The notes under the pieces are model-generated. The model did no database searches. It was not told the origin of the DNA and worked only from the letters and a program-made list of their open reading frames with translations. A stretch of DNA of 64,000 nucleotides from Rhizobium sp. (GTDB taxonomy: Bacteria; Pseudomonadota; Alphaproteobacteria; Rhizobiales; Rhizobiaceae), in assembly GCA_027533385.1 (NCBI GenBank), contig JAPZUE010000041.1, forward strand, positions 1 to 64,000, given 5' to 3'. The translations under genes were made by a program, and so were the position numbers. Shown piece after piece: positions 15,462 through 23,863 of this stretch. Numbering within the stretch: position 1 is the stretch's first letter; every line of letters begins with the position of its first letter.

Positions 15462-17390
15462 TCAGAACTCTTCCCAGTCATTGCGGACTGCGGCATTGCC
15501 CTGGAAGGCCGATGCGAGCTTGCGGCTGAGCGCCTTAGCCGGCGACGGGCGCTGCACCTCGGCACCACCGGCAGCTGCCGGGCGCGGACGGCTTGCAGAC
15601 GGCGCGGGCTGGCCCATCTTGAACTGCGCCAGGAGACCGTTGAGCGCCCCGACCTCCTTGGTCAGGTTGTAGCTCGCCGCCGTGGTTTCCTCGACCATGG
15701 CCGCATTCTTCTGCGTGTCCTGGTCCATCTGGTTCACCGCCGTATTGATCTCCTGCAGGCCCGAGGACTGTTCCTGGGCCGATTCGACAATGGCGACGAC
15801 GTGGCGGTTGATTTCCTGGACCTCGGCCACGATGGTCTCCAGCGCCTTGCCGGTATGGCCGACGAGCTCCACGCCCTCCTGCACCTGCTCGTTCGACGTC
15901 GTGATCAGCGCCTTGATTTCCTTGGCGGCCGTGGCCGAACGCTGAGCAAGTTCGCGCACTTCCTGGGCAACGACGGCGAAGCCCTTGCCGGCCTCACCCG
16001 CACGCGCGGCCTCGACGCCGGCATTGAGCGCCAGAAGATTGGTCTGGAAGGCGATCTCGTCGATCACGCCGATGATGTTGGAGATCGACTGCGAGGACTG
16101 TTCGATCTTCTGCATCGCGACGACGGCCTTGCGGACGATATCGCCCGATTCCTCCGCACCGGACTTGGTCCGGGAGACCAGATGGCCGGCTTCCTGGGCG
16201 CGCTTGGTGCTGTCCTTGACCGTCGTGGTGATCTGCTCCAGCGCAGCCGCGGTCTGCTCGACGGCAGCGGCCTGCTGCTCGGTGCGCTTGGCGAGATCAT
16301 CGGCAGCCGACTTGATCTCGTGCGAGCCCGCGTCGATGCCACGGGCGTTTTCGGCAATACGCGACAGCGCATCTTCGAGCTTGGCGGCCGAGGTGTTGAA
16401 GTCCATGCGCACGGCATCGAGCGATGCGACGAAGGCCTGATCGATGCGGAAGGACAGGTCCCCATCCGACAGACGCGAGAGGCCGGTGGCGAGATTGTCG
16501 ACGGCGAATTTGACGTCTTCGGCTTCCTTCAGCGTCTGTTCCTGGCGCGCCAGGCGCTCCTGTTCGCTCATGCTCCGATTGGCTTCCGCCTCACGCTCGA
16601 GACGGATGCGATCCTTGGCATTGTTGCGGAAGACCTCGGCAGCCTTGGCGATCTGGCCGATTTCGTCAGAACGGTCGAGACCCGGGATGCCATCCTCGAC
16701 ATTGCCTTCGGCCAGGCCCGCGAGGCGGGCACGCAGGCTGAGCATGGGACGCGTGATGCCGACCTGAGAGATATAGAGGGCAACGGCGAAGGCGATCACC
16801 AGACCACCAGCGACACCTGCAAGGCTCTTCCAGGTAGCAACCTCAACATCCGCACCAAGGGCAGCCGTGCCGTCGGTCAGAAGTGTCTGCATTGCCTGGT
16901 TGTGGTTACCACTGACCGTAGACAGATTTGCAAACAGCGTCTCATGCTGTGCCTGAAGCTCCTTCACCCTTGCATTGTCACCCGCTGCAGCAGCAGAAAG
17001 CATCTCGTCGAGATTTGCCTTGAGGTTGCTGATGACAACACCCAGCTCCTTCATGGCATCTGCACGGCTGGGGAGTTCCTTGCCCACACGTTCATAGCGC
17101 TCGAAAGCCGTCTTGAAATTCTTCTCGTACCGCTCCGCCAGCCCCTTGTAGGCTTCGGAATTGGGGTCCATGTCGGCCATACGCAGCGACATCGAGACGG
17201 ATGTCCAGATGGCAGAGGACGCGCGGGCACCGAGGATCGTCAGGTCCGCTTCCCGAGTGAGCAGGCTCTGGTAACTCTGGTTGGTGGAGTTGAGGCTGAC
17301 AAGCAGCCAGGCGGAGGTCGCGGTGGACATGATCGCCAGAACAAGCAGGGCGACGAGCACCTTGCTTCTGATCGTGAGCTTTTCCAACAT
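15462..17390 (-). CDS. Methyl-accepting chemotaxis protein with CheR/CheB docking tail
   Basis: A 642-residue transmembrane chemoreceptor. Transmembrane segments at about 10-32 and 187-209 flank a helical periplasmic sensor domain. A HAMP segment follows (about 210-265), then a second HAMP-like and coiled-coil region, and the signalling hairpin with [20 protein letters not shown] and [15 protein letters not shown]. The protein ends in DWEEF, a pentapeptide of the xWxxF type that tethers CheR and CheB in other receptors. It should relay an unknown small-molecule signal to CheA/CheW; no che genes are in the window. The ATG at 17390 has AAGGA five bases upstream. The gene is monocistronic with its own terminator. 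Confidence 0.93.
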   Translation of the reverse strand: MLEKLTIRSKVLVALLVLAIMSTATSAWLLVSLNSTNQSYQSLLTREADLTILGARASSAIWTSVSMSLRMADMDPNSEAYKGLAERYEKNFKTAFERYERVGKELPSRADAMKELGVVISNLKANLDEMLSAAAAGDNARVKELQAQHETLFANLSTVSGNHNQAMQTLLTDGTAALGADVEVATWKSLAGVAGGLVIAFAVALYISQVGITRPMLSLRARLAGLAEGNVEDGIPGLDRSDEIGQIAKAAEVFRNNAKDRIRLEREAEANRSMSEQERLARQEQTLKEAEDVKFAVDNLATGLSRLSDGDLSFRIDQAFVASLDAVRMDFNTSAAKLEDALSRIAENARGIDAGSHEIKSAADDLAKRTEQQAAAVEQTAAALEQITTTVKDSTKRAQEAGHLVSRTKSGAEESGDIVRKAVVAMQKIEQSSQSISNIIGVIDEIAFQTNLLALNAGVEAARAGEAGKGFAVVAQEVRELAQRSATAAKEIKALITTSNEQVQEGVELVGHTGKALETIVAEVQEINRHVVAIVESAQEQSSGLQEINTAVNQMDQDTQKNAAMVEETTAASYNLTKEVGALNGLLAQFKMGQPAPSASRPRPAAAGGAEVQRPSPAKALSRKLASAFQGNAAVRNDWEEF

Positions 17391-17866
17391 GGATTGTTCC
17401 TTTCGGGCACGAACAAAACCTGGGCCAGGGCGCGCGGAACCAGCACCGGCAGCCCAGTTGAAAAGGGGCGGTCGGTTCTGTTCGCAAGGACTGCGCCTGT
17501 TCGGCACGCCTGACACAACGAACGTCAATATGTGGGGAAGAGCCCATTCATTGGGCCAAAGGACAAGACTTGCGGAAATGCGATGACCGCCGTGTCAAAC
17601 GGATCCAAAGGGCAATCCGAGGACATGTTGGGCGGACATCGGCGCTCCTCCGCCGAGAACAAGGACTGCGCGGCAGAAAGGATCAGCCGCGATCATTTGT
17701 CAGACTTATGAATATCGGCATATTGTCAACAAATAGTTAGTCATATGCCTGACGCGACACGCGCAGGTGGCGCGGTGAACCGGCAAGCGTCCACGACCCT
17801 GAAGGCAAGTCAGCCGCAGGCTTGTGCCCATCGTCGACGACAGGCGCCCATTATCGACAGCTGAAA
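17391..17866. other. Intergenic region with AT-rich inverted repeat
   Basis: About 475 bases lie between the chemoreceptor start and the YCII gene end, with no supportable gene. An AT-rich patch near 17700-17750 holds GGCATAT (17717-17723) and ATATGCC (17743-17749), a perfect 7-bp inverted repeat around 19 bases. It lies some 330 bases from the chemoreceptor start, so it may be a promoter or operator of that gene or of a small RNA. Confidence 0.45.
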
Positions 17867-18217
17867 TCAGTCCGGCGGCTCGGTGACAAAGGGCATGATG
17901 TCGACGCCGTCGCCGGGAAAGACCGTGATATGCGGGTGATCCTGAAACAGGCGGGCGGCCGCCTCTGCCGTCTCCGCCTCGATGATCAGATAGCCGCAGA
18001 TCGCATTGGCCGCAGGCGAGATGCCCTCCCGCGTCACGCGTGTCGTTTTGCCGACCATACCGCCCCGATGGAGGATGGCGCTCGCATTGCGCTCCTCCCA
18101 TTCGAGCCATTTCGGGATGCCCCGCGCATCGATCGCGTCTTGCTCGGCCTTGGAGAGGCTGCGAAAACGCTTGAAGTCCTCGTGCTTCATCGTATAGACG
18201 GCGAGAAACTTCGGCAT
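17867..18217 (-). CDS. YCII-related domain protein
   Basis: A 116-residue single-domain protein of the YCII/DGPF-like ferredoxin-fold family: an N-terminal MPKFLAVYTM strand, a helical middle (SLSKAEQDAIDARG) and the C-terminal VFPGDGVDIMPF. Such proteins are small dimeric alpha-beta barrels, sometimes linked to ECF sigma factors or halogenated-compound metabolism, but most have no known role. AGGAGG lies seven bases before the ATG, an excellent start. It follows queF on the same strand after 85 bases that include a 9-bp hairpin, so cotranscription with queF is uncertain. Confidence 0.75.
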   Translation of the reverse strand: MPKFLAVYTMKHEDFKRFRSLSKAEQDAIDARGIPKWLEWEERNASAILHRGGMVGKTTRVTREGISPAANAICGYLIIEAETAEAAARLFQDHPHITVFPGDGVDIMPFVTEPPD

Positions 18218-18258
18218 GCGGGCGCCTCCTGAGCGGGTACAACGCCTGAACGCTAACG

Positions 18259-18284
18259 CTTCGGGTGCACGAAGTCACCCGAAG
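18259..18284 (-). other. Intergenic hairpin between queF and the YCII gene
   Basis: CTTCGGGTG and CACCCGAAG form a perfect 9-bp stem with an 8-base loop. There is no clear T tract on the minus strand. It could be a weak terminator or an mRNA-processing hairpin after queF. Confidence 0.5.
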
Positions 18285-18302
18285 CCTGCAACTCGTCTGC
18301 AA

Positions 18303-18767
18303 TCAGCCCCGCCCGCGATAGGTCACCACCCCCTGCTCCGGCAACCAAACGCCCTTCGGCGCTTCACCGGTCTGCCAGAAGACATCGATCGGGATACCGC
18401 CGCGCGGATACCAGTAGGCACCGATCCTGAGCCACTTGGGATCGAGAAGCTCGACGATCCGCTTGGCGATATAGACGGAGCAATCCTCGTGGAAGGCACC
18501 ATGGTTGCGGAAAGAAAACAGGAAGAGTTTCAGCGACTTCGATTCCACCAGCCAGTCACCGGGAATATAGTCGATGACGATATGGGCGAAATCCGGCTGG
18601 CCGGTCATCGGGCAGAGCGAGGTGAATTCGGGCGCCGTGAAGCGCACCACGTAATCGGTACCGGCATTGCCGTTGGGAACCCGTTCGAGAACGGCGGTTT
18701 CGGGGCTCGTGGGCGCTTCGACGCTCTGGCCGAGCTGGGTCAGCCCCGACGTATCGGTCTTGCTCAT
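18303..18767 (-). CDS. queF: NADPH-dependent 7-cyano-7-deazaguanine reductase
   Basis: A 154-residue cytoplasmic enzyme of the short (unimodular, YkvM-type) QueF class. It reduces preQ0 to preQ1 with two NADPH, the last free-base step of queuosine synthesis before insertion into tRNA. The catalytic cysteine is C52 in [13 protein letters not shown], the aspartate of that motif is D59, and the family signature ESKSLKLF begins at residue 75, with the substrate-binding FHED further on. The start ATG at 18767 has AAGGA upstream. It lies 16 bases downstream of the CDF exporter gene on the same strand and is probably cotranscribed with it; other que genes are not in the window. Confidence 0.95.
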   Translation of the reverse strand: MSKTDTSGLTQLGQSVEAPTSPETAVLERVPNGNAGTDYVVRFTAPEFTSLCPMTGQPDFAHIVIDYIPGDWLVESKSLKLFLFSFRNHGAFHEDCSVYIAKRIVELLDPKWLRIGAYWYPRGGIPIDVFWQTGEAPKGVWLPEQGVVTYRGRG

Positions 18768-18783
18768 GATGGGATCCTTTCAT

Positions 18784-19692
18784 TCAACGCCCGAGTTCGA
18801 TGCCCGCGCCATGCGCCATCTCGTTCTCGGGTTCCACATGGATGGTGACGCGGGTACCCGGTACCGCCTTGTGCACGGCCATTTCCAGCCGGTCGCAGAT
18901 CACATGCGCGTCACGCACGGTCATTTTCGAAGGCACGACAAGATCGAAGGCGACAAAGGTCGCAGCCCCAGCGCGCCGTGAGCGCAGGTAATGCACGCCG
19001 AGCGAGCCTTCTGAATTCTCCTTGATCGCCTGGCGGATCGCCTCGTCTTCCTCGGGAGAGACAGCAATATCCATCAGCCCGGCGACCGACTGCGCGATCA
19101 CCTTCCAGCCCTGCCAGATGATGTTGAGAGCAACCAGGACGGCCAGCACCGGATCGAGGATGGCATAGCCGGTCGCCAGCACCAGGGCGAGGCCGATGAT
19201 GACGCCGATCGAGGTCACCACGTCGGACATGATGTGCTGGCCGTCGGCGGATAGCGCCGGCGAACGGTGGCTGCGCCCCACACGGATGAGCAGCGTTGCC
19301 CAGGCGGCATTGATGACGGCAGCAAGACCGTTGATCGCAAGGCCAAGGAACGGCGCGTCGGGCAAGGTCGGGTTCTGCAGCGCCGGGATTGCCTCGCGGA
19401 TGATGAGGAGCGCCGCAACCACGATCAGAACACCTTCGAGAACGGCCGAAAGGTATTCGGCCTTGTGATGGCCGTAAGGGTGATCGTCGTCGGCCGGCTT
19501 CTGCGCATAGCGGATGACGAAATATGCAAGGAAAGCGGCAATCACGTTGACGGTCGATTCCAGCGCATCGGAGAGCAGCGCAACCGAGCCCGTCACCCAC
19601 CAGGCGAGAGCTTTGAGCCCCATGACGCCGAAGGCGAGCGGAATACCGATCAGGGCGAGCCGCCGGACGAGATTGTTCTTTTCAGCCACCAT
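18784..19692 (-). CDS. Cation diffusion facilitator (CDF) metal exporter
   Basis: A 302-residue inner-membrane transporter with six predicted membrane segments and a C-terminal cytoplasmic domain ending in a HVEPE motif. It should export divalent metal in exchange for protons. Numbering coincides with E. coli FieF (YiiP): the TM5 metal ligands H153 and D157 are present (QHIMSD), but the TM2 ligands read E45 and N49 (SDALESTVNV) instead of D45 and D49. The metal preference is therefore open (Zn, Fe and Mn are all found in the family). The histidine-rich HPYGHHKAEY loop after TM2 is conserved. The gene leads a likely two-gene transcript with queF. Confidence 0.88.
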   Translation of the reverse strand: MVAEKNNLVRRLALIGIPLAFGVMGLKALAWWVTGSVALLSDALESTVNVIAAFLAYFVIRYAQKPADDDHPYGHHKAEYLSAVLEGVLIVVAALLIIREAIPALQNPTLPDAPFLGLAINGLAAVINAAWATLLIRVGRSHRSPALSADGQHIMSDVVTSIGVIIGLALVLATGYAILDPVLAVLVALNIIWQGWKVIAQSVAGLMDIAVSPEEDEAIRQAIKENSEGSLGVHYLRSRRAGAATFVAFDLVVPSKMTVRDAHVICDRLEMAVHKAVPGTRVTIHVEPENEMAHGAGIELGR

Positions 19693-19744
19693 GGCCTTCT
19701 TCCCTGCAGATGCGAGTGAATTGCAGACGCAATGCCAAAAACGA

Positions 19745-19771
19745 CAAAACCGCCCGTGCGTTCGGGCGGTT
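19745..19771 (-). terminator. Possible terminator downstream of the TonB receptor gene
   Basis: ACCGCCC and GGGCGGT form a 7-bp stem around an 8-base loop; on the minus strand TTTTG follows. It lies about 170 bases past the siderophore-receptor stop and shortly before the CDF gene. Confidence 0.6.
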
Positions 19772-19938
19772 CAGTCTGATCGGCAGGGTAATGCCGAAGG
19801 GTTGAGGAAAGGTCAAGGCAGGAGATGGGGTGTGCACAGACGTCACCGCATCGACCATGCCTGCCGGCTCCCTATGCCCCTCCGGACCCGGGCCGCAGCG
19901 TCAAGCTGCGGCCCCTCGATCCAGTCGGTGAGGCCGCA

Positions 19939-22200
19939 TCAGAAGTCGAAGGACGCCGACACCATGAACGTCCTCGGCGCGCCGGCAGCCAGATAGCCAC
20001 GTGCGGAGGACGCCCAATAGTTCTCGTTGAAGACGTTTTCGACATTGGCACGGATTTCGATCGGCTTGCCGTTCTCGCGCTCGAACTTATAGCGCGCGCC
20101 GAGGTCCACGCGGGTCCAGCCATCGACCTTCTGGGTGTTTGCCTGATCGTAGAAGGTGCTGCCGCTATAGACGACCCGTCCGGTCAGCGTCAGGTTCTCA
20201 ACCGACGGCAGATCATATTCGCCGTAGAGGCTGACTGCGGTTTTCGGAACACCGGGGGCGTCCTTGCCGTCGGCAGTTCCGTTTCTCGTCCGGGCGAGTT
20301 CCGCATCCATGAAGGTCACACCGCCCAGGAGACGCAGTCCGTCGATCGGCTCGCCAAAGGCTGAGAGCTCGATGCCCCGGTTCACCTGCAGGCCATCGAC
20401 CGAATAGATGTTCGTAGCTGCCGTGGTGTAACCACTCGCCTGACGGATCTCAAACAGAGCGGCAGTGAACGCCACATTGCCGAGATCGTATTTGAAGCCG
20501 ATTTCCTTCTGTTTGTTGACGAAGGGGCGGAAGACCTCGTTGGCATTGGCAGCCGTCGCTGGCGCGATAGCGCCTTCCGTCAGCGCCTCGACATAGTTCG
20601 CATAGACGGAGAGGTCATTGGTCAGGCTGAAGTTTGCGGCAACAGCCGGGCTGAAACGACCCTCGTCATAGAAATAGTTCTGCACGCCAACCACACCGCG
20701 ATCCGGGCGGGTATTGTATCCTCGCTGACGCATTTCCTGATAGCGTCCGCCCAGTGTGACCTCCAGGCGCTCGTCGAAGAAGCCGAGCGTGTCCGAGAAC
20801 GCGATGCTGGTGGACAGGAGGTCCGCGAACAGCGGCAGATTGTCGGACGTCGGAAGATTCAGGCCACTGACAGCACTGGAGGACAGATAGACCGGGCTGT
20901 AGATATTGGTGGTATAGGCCGCCGGCAAGCCGAGTGCGCCCGGGGCGAAGCCGCCACGATAATTCTCGTTGAGGCTCGTCTGCAGCGAGAGATTGACCTT
21001 GTGGTTGACCGGTCCGGTATCGAACTCGGAGCGGACACCGACTTCGCCGGAATAGCCATCGATCTGCTGCGGCTGGATGGAGAGCTCGGAGAGCGCCGTG
21101 CCGTTGACATTGTTGATCGTGTAAGAGGAGGTCAGGAAGTCCTCGCGATAGCGGCTGGCACCGGCGGCCGCATATAGCGTCGTGTTGTCGAAGAGGTCAT
21201 ATTCGATCCGGGCCGCCGCCATCTTGTGGCTGCTGTCGTGGTATTCGAAGGGGTTTGCCGTGTTGATGCTTCCATCCGGCGCCGACGGGATGGCAATGCC
21301 GGATGCCGCAGCATTGAACAGCGACGTCGGCGCATCGATCTTCTGGTTGGAATAATTGAGGTCGAGCGAGGCGCGCACGTCTTCGCCCTCGTAATCCAGA
21401 CCCAGCGCGCCAACACCGACCTTGATCTCGTTGTTATCCATCGCGGTGTCGCCGAAGCGGTAGGAACCGTTGGCGCGAATGCCCCACTCGCCGGCGGGAC
21501 CGTAACGACGGGCGATATCGACATGGTTGGAGAACTGGGTGTCGCTGCGATAGGTCGTCGTGAGACGGGTCAGCGGCTCGTCGCCCGCGCGCTTCGGGAC
21601 GAGATTGATGGTGCCACCGACACGCCCGATGCCGCCATTGACGAAGGCGGTCGGCCCCTTCAGGACCTCGACCCGCTCGACACCTTCCAGGAAGCTGCGG
21701 CGCGGATTGGCGAGATAGGGAAGGCCGTCATAGAGCACGTCCAGATTGACCACCGAGAAGCCGCGAATGAAGAAGGAATCGCGCTCGCTGAAGGTGGGCG
21801 CATCGGAGCGCACCGAAGGATCATTCAACGTCAGGTCTGCAACGGTGCGCGCCTGCTGGTCGCGGATCAACTGTGCCGTATAGGCGGTGATGCTGAAGGG
21901 CGTCTTCATGATCGAACGGTTGCCAAGCGCGCCGAGCCGGGCGCCCTTGGCGACCTGGCCACCGGCATAGGCTTCGGGCGGCTGCCCGACGGTTCCCGTC
22001 GCCGGAGGCTGGCCCGTCGCGGTATCGGTTACCACGATCGGCGCCAGTCGCGTATCCTCGTCATCGGACGCATTGCTTGCGCCATTGGCACTCTGGCCAT
22101 GCGCAGCAACGGCCGAGATGGCCAGCAGCGAAACGCCCGCGATGATGCTCCGCCGTCTCGTCGTCAGACTGCGGGAGTGAGTTCCCCTCGACATATGCAT
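19939..22200 (-). CDS. TonB-dependent siderophore-type receptor
   Basis: A 753-residue outer-membrane receptor. It has an extended signal peptide with twin arginine-rich start, a TonB box at APIVVTDT, a plug domain (PFSITAYTAQLIRDQ, FFIRGF, DGLPY, RVEVLKGPTAF) and a 22-strand-type barrel ending in ASFDF with the terminal aromatic residue required for assembly. The plug motifs match the TonB-siderophore family (FhuE/FpvA-like), but there is no N-terminal signalling domain, so it does not drive an ECF sigma factor itself. The ligand is unknown. GGGGA lies six bases before the ATG at 22200. No periplasmic binding protein or ABC importer is adjacent. A RirA-type box lies about 230 bases upstream. 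Confidence 0.9.
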   Translation of the reverse strand: MHMSRGTHSRSLTTRRRSIIAGVSLLAISAVAAHGQSANGASNASDDEDTRLAPIVVTDTATGQPPATGTVGQPPEAYAGGQVAKGARLGALGNRSIMKTPFSITAYTAQLIRDQQARTVADLTLNDPSVRSDAPTFSERDSFFIRGFSVVNLDVLYDGLPYLANPRRSFLEGVERVEVLKGPTAFVNGGIGRVGGTINLVPKRAGDEPLTRLTTTYRSDTQFSNHVDIARRYGPAGEWGIRANGSYRFGDTAMDNNEIKVGVGALGLDYEGEDVRASLDLNYSNQKIDAPTSLFNAAASGIAIPSAPDGSINTANPFEYHDSSHKMAAARIEYDLFDNTTLYAAAGASRYREDFLTSSYTINNVNGTALSELSIQPQQIDGYSGEVGVRSEFDTGPVNHKVNLSLQTSLNENYRGGFAPGALGLPAAYTTNIYSPVYLSSSAVSGLNLPTSDNLPLFADLLSTSIAFSDTLGFFDERLEVTLGGRYQEMRQRGYNTRPDRGVVGVQNYFYDEGRFSPAVAANFSLTNDLSVYANYVEALTEGAIAPATAANANEVFRPFVNKQKEIGFKYDLGNVAFTAALFEIRQASGYTTAATNIYSVDGLQVNRGIELSAFGEPIDGLRLLGGVTFMDAELARTRNGTADGKDAPGVPKTAVSLYGEYDLPSVENLTLTGRVVYSGSTFYDQANTQKVDGWTRVDLGARYKFERENGKPIEIRANVENVFNENYWASSARGYLAAGAPRTFMVSASFDF

Positions 22201-22431
22201 TCAAAATCCCCTGTTACAAAAAACACGATCTGCGGCCTTCGCGCATCGCCATCCGCTGAACGCGCCCCATACGCCGGCACGCACGCGCATGCGGCCATTC
22301 CACCGGGTCAGCGCCTGTCGGATCCGCATGAAGACGCGACGATTGAAGACACTGAACACCGGCTCCTGACGCAGGCTGCCACGGGAGAAACGATCGCCGC
22401 GGTCGTATTTTTCAGGGCGGAAGAAAAATCT

Positions 22432-22446
22432 TGAGAAAAAATGTCA
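22432..22446. promoter_or_regulatory. Candidate RirA iron-responsive operator (IRO)
   Basis: TGA-GAAAAAATG-TCA fits the rhizobial IRO pattern TGA-N9-TCA. It lies in the 22201-22585 intergenic region upstream of the siderophore receptor, inside an AT-rich patch. The distance of about 230 bases from the start codon implies a long leader or a false match. Confidence 0.4.
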
Positions 22447-22550
22447 GTATTTTCTGTGTCGGGAGAGAGCGTCTGGTTTGGACGACGTCTTGGTAAGGTC
22501 GGACCTTGGCCAAATGGCGAATGCCGTCGGAGTTCACGGCAAACCTGAGC

Positions 22551-22580
22551 ATGACAGAGCATAACGCATTGCGTTATACT
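22551..22580 (+). promoter_or_regulatory. Promoter and palindromic operator of higBA
   Basis: ATGACA (22551-22556) and TATACT (22575-22580) are good -35 and -10 hexamers with an 18-base spacer. The spacer is filled by ATAACGCATTGCGTTAT (22561-22577), palindromic apart from its central base. This is the usual layout for autorepression by a HigA antitoxin or toxin-antitoxin complex. Transcription would begin near 22586. Confidence 0.65.
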
Positions 22581-22585
22581 CGATC

Positions 22586-22870
22586 ACGACCCAGAGTTTC
22601 ACGGACGCTGAAACCGAGCGCATCTGGTCCGGCCAGCGAAGCCGAAAGCTTCCGCCGGATATACAGGCTGTGGCGCTCAGAAAACTACGTTTGATGAACA
22701 ATGCCCGGCAGTTGAACGACCTGCGCGTCCCGCCCGGAAACCGGCTAGAGGCACTCAAGGGGGATAGGCTCGGGCAGTACGGCATCCGTATCAACGATCA
22801 ATGGCGGATTTGCTTCACCTGGATTGCTGGAGGACCAAGCGATGTCGGGATTGTCGACGACCATGACTGA
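22586..22870 (+). CDS. higB: HigB/RelE-type toxin, start codon unclear
   Basis: The frame encodes a full-length HigB-like ribosome-dependent mRNA interferase of about 94 residues: SFTDAETERIWSG at the front, LPPDIQAVALRKLRLM, the diagnostic LRVPPGNRLEALKGDR, and GQYGIRINDQWRICF. No ATG, GTG or TTG occurs where the family starts. Alignment puts the missing start at ACG 22586 (family M-I-x-S-F, here T-T-Q-S-F), and the first standard start is a GTG at 22670 that would drop the first third. Either a non-standard codon is used or the toxin start has been lost. The gene overlaps higA by 29 bases and follows a convincing promoter and operator. Confidence 0.65.
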   Translation, partial: TTQSFTDAETERIWSGQRSRKLPPDIQAVALRKLRLMNNARQLNDLRVPPGNRLEALKGDRLGQYGIRINDQWRICFTWIAGGPSDVGIVDDHD

Positions 22871-23156
22871 ACTGCTGCCCAATCCGCATCCGGGCGATAT
22901 CCTGCTTGAGGATTTCCTGAAGCCCATGGGACTGAGCCAGAATGCTCTAGCGCGGGCGGTCCATGTTCCGCCCCGCCGTATCAACGAGATCGTGCTCGGC
23001 AAACGGTCTCTGACTGCCGATACCGATCTGCGGCTGTCGCGCTATTTCGGGGTCTCAGAGGGCTTTTTCCTCGGTCTTCAGGCCGATTACGACCTCATGC
23101 AGCGGCGGCGCGAGATTGAGGACGAGTTGAAGCGGATCGAGCCCAGGGCGGCGTGA
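22842..23156 (+). CDS. higA: HigA family antitoxin
   Basis: A 104-residue antitoxin and transcriptional repressor. It has the HigA N-terminal PNPHPGDILLEDFLKP, a Cro/C1-type helix-turn-helix (LSQNALARAVHVPPRRINEI, then VLGKRSLTADTDLRLSRYF), and an acidic C-terminal helix. It should neutralise HigB and bind the palindrome at 22561-22577. The ATG at 22842 is chosen because GGAGG lies eight bases upstream; the later ATG at 22863 lacks a site. The start lies inside higB, as is usual for the toxin-first HigBA order. Confidence 0.9.
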   Translation: MSGLSTTMTELLPNPHPGDILLEDFLKPMGLSQNALARAVHVPPRRINEIVLGKRSLTADTDLRLSRYFGVSEGFFLGLQADYDLMQRRREIEDELKRIEPRAA

Positions 23157-23223
23157 AAGTCGGCCAATCAAGCGTCGCTGTCTCCAGAGGCTTCAGATCT
23201 GTCCAAGCGCGCGCAAAGTCACC

Positions 23224-23252
23224 TTGCTGCTTCGCCTGTCGTTTGCGATACT
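23224..23252 (+). promoter_or_regulatory. Possible promoter of parDE
   Basis: TTGCTG (23224-23229) and GATACT (23247-23252) stand 17 bases apart, about 30 bases before the parD start. The -35 element is weak. Its presence supports parDE having its own transcription start apart from higBA. Confidence 0.35.
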
Positions 23253-23279
23253 TCAGGCATCGGAGACTTGGAGACCACC

Positions 23280-23519
23280 ATGTCTGAAATCACCATCGCG
23301 CTTCCAGATGATCTGAAAGACTGGGTCAGCAGGAAGACCGAAAGCGGCGAATATGCCGATCCGAGTGACTATGTTTCGGGCCTGATCCGCCGAGATCAGG
23401 AACGCACGGCGAAGATCCTGGCGATGCAGACGGCGGTCGAAGCTGGCTTGGCAAGCGGCGTCGGCAACCGAACAGCCGATCAGTTATTCGAGGCCGCGAA
23501 GCTGTCAGCAAAACGGTAA
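23280..23519 (+). CDS. parD: ParD-like ribbon-helix-helix antitoxin
   Basis: A 79-residue type II antitoxin. MSEITIALPDDLKDWV is the DNA-binding beta strand and first helix of a CopG/ParD fold, and SGEYADPSDYVSGLIRRDQ is the diagnostic second helix. The C-terminal half is the disordered toxin-binding tail. It should block ParE and repress the operon. GGAG lies upstream of the ATG at 23280. It ends 13 bases before parE. Confidence 0.9.
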   Translation: MSEITIALPDDLKDWVSRKTESGEYADPSDYVSGLIRRDQERTAKILAMQTAVEAGLASGVGNRTADQLFEAAKLSAKR

Positions 23520-23532
23520 GCGATGCTTCAGC

Positions 23533-23820
23533 ATGCCCTACCGGCTGACACGAGTAGCAGAAGCTGACATCGTCGAAATTGCCGAACAGGGCATTCGCCG
23601 CTGGGGCAATCGGCAAGCGCGTGTCTATCACGACGGCCTGTTCAAGCTATTCGAACTCATCGCATCGACGCCGGCGATGGCGCGGCAGAGAACTGAACTG
23701 ACGCCGCCAGTTCGGGTTCAGCGCTACAAGGCGCATCTCGTGATTTACTTAATCGACGAAGAGGGCGTCCTGATCGTCCGTGTTCGGCATGGACGGGAAG
23801 ATTGGCAAGAGGATCTCTAG
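23533..23820 (+). CDS. parE: ParE-like toxin
   Basis: A 95-residue RelE/ParE-superfamily toxin: MPYRLTRVAEADIVEIAE at the N-terminus, then WGNRQARVYHDGLFKLFE, and the C-terminal VRVRHGREDWQED typical of ParE proteins. ParE toxins inhibit DNA gyrase. The gene follows parD after 13 bases and has only a weak ribosome binding site, so it probably depends on coupling to parD translation. This is the second toxin-antitoxin module in a row. Confidence 0.9.
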   Translation: MPYRLTRVAEADIVEIAEQGIRRWGNRQARVYHDGLFKLFELIASTPAMARQRTELTPPVRVQRYKAHLVIYLIDEEGVLIVRVRHGREDWQEDL

Positions 23821-23863
23821 ACGAAGAAGCGCGGCTATGTTCAGCCGCGCCCCGTCAAGCCCC

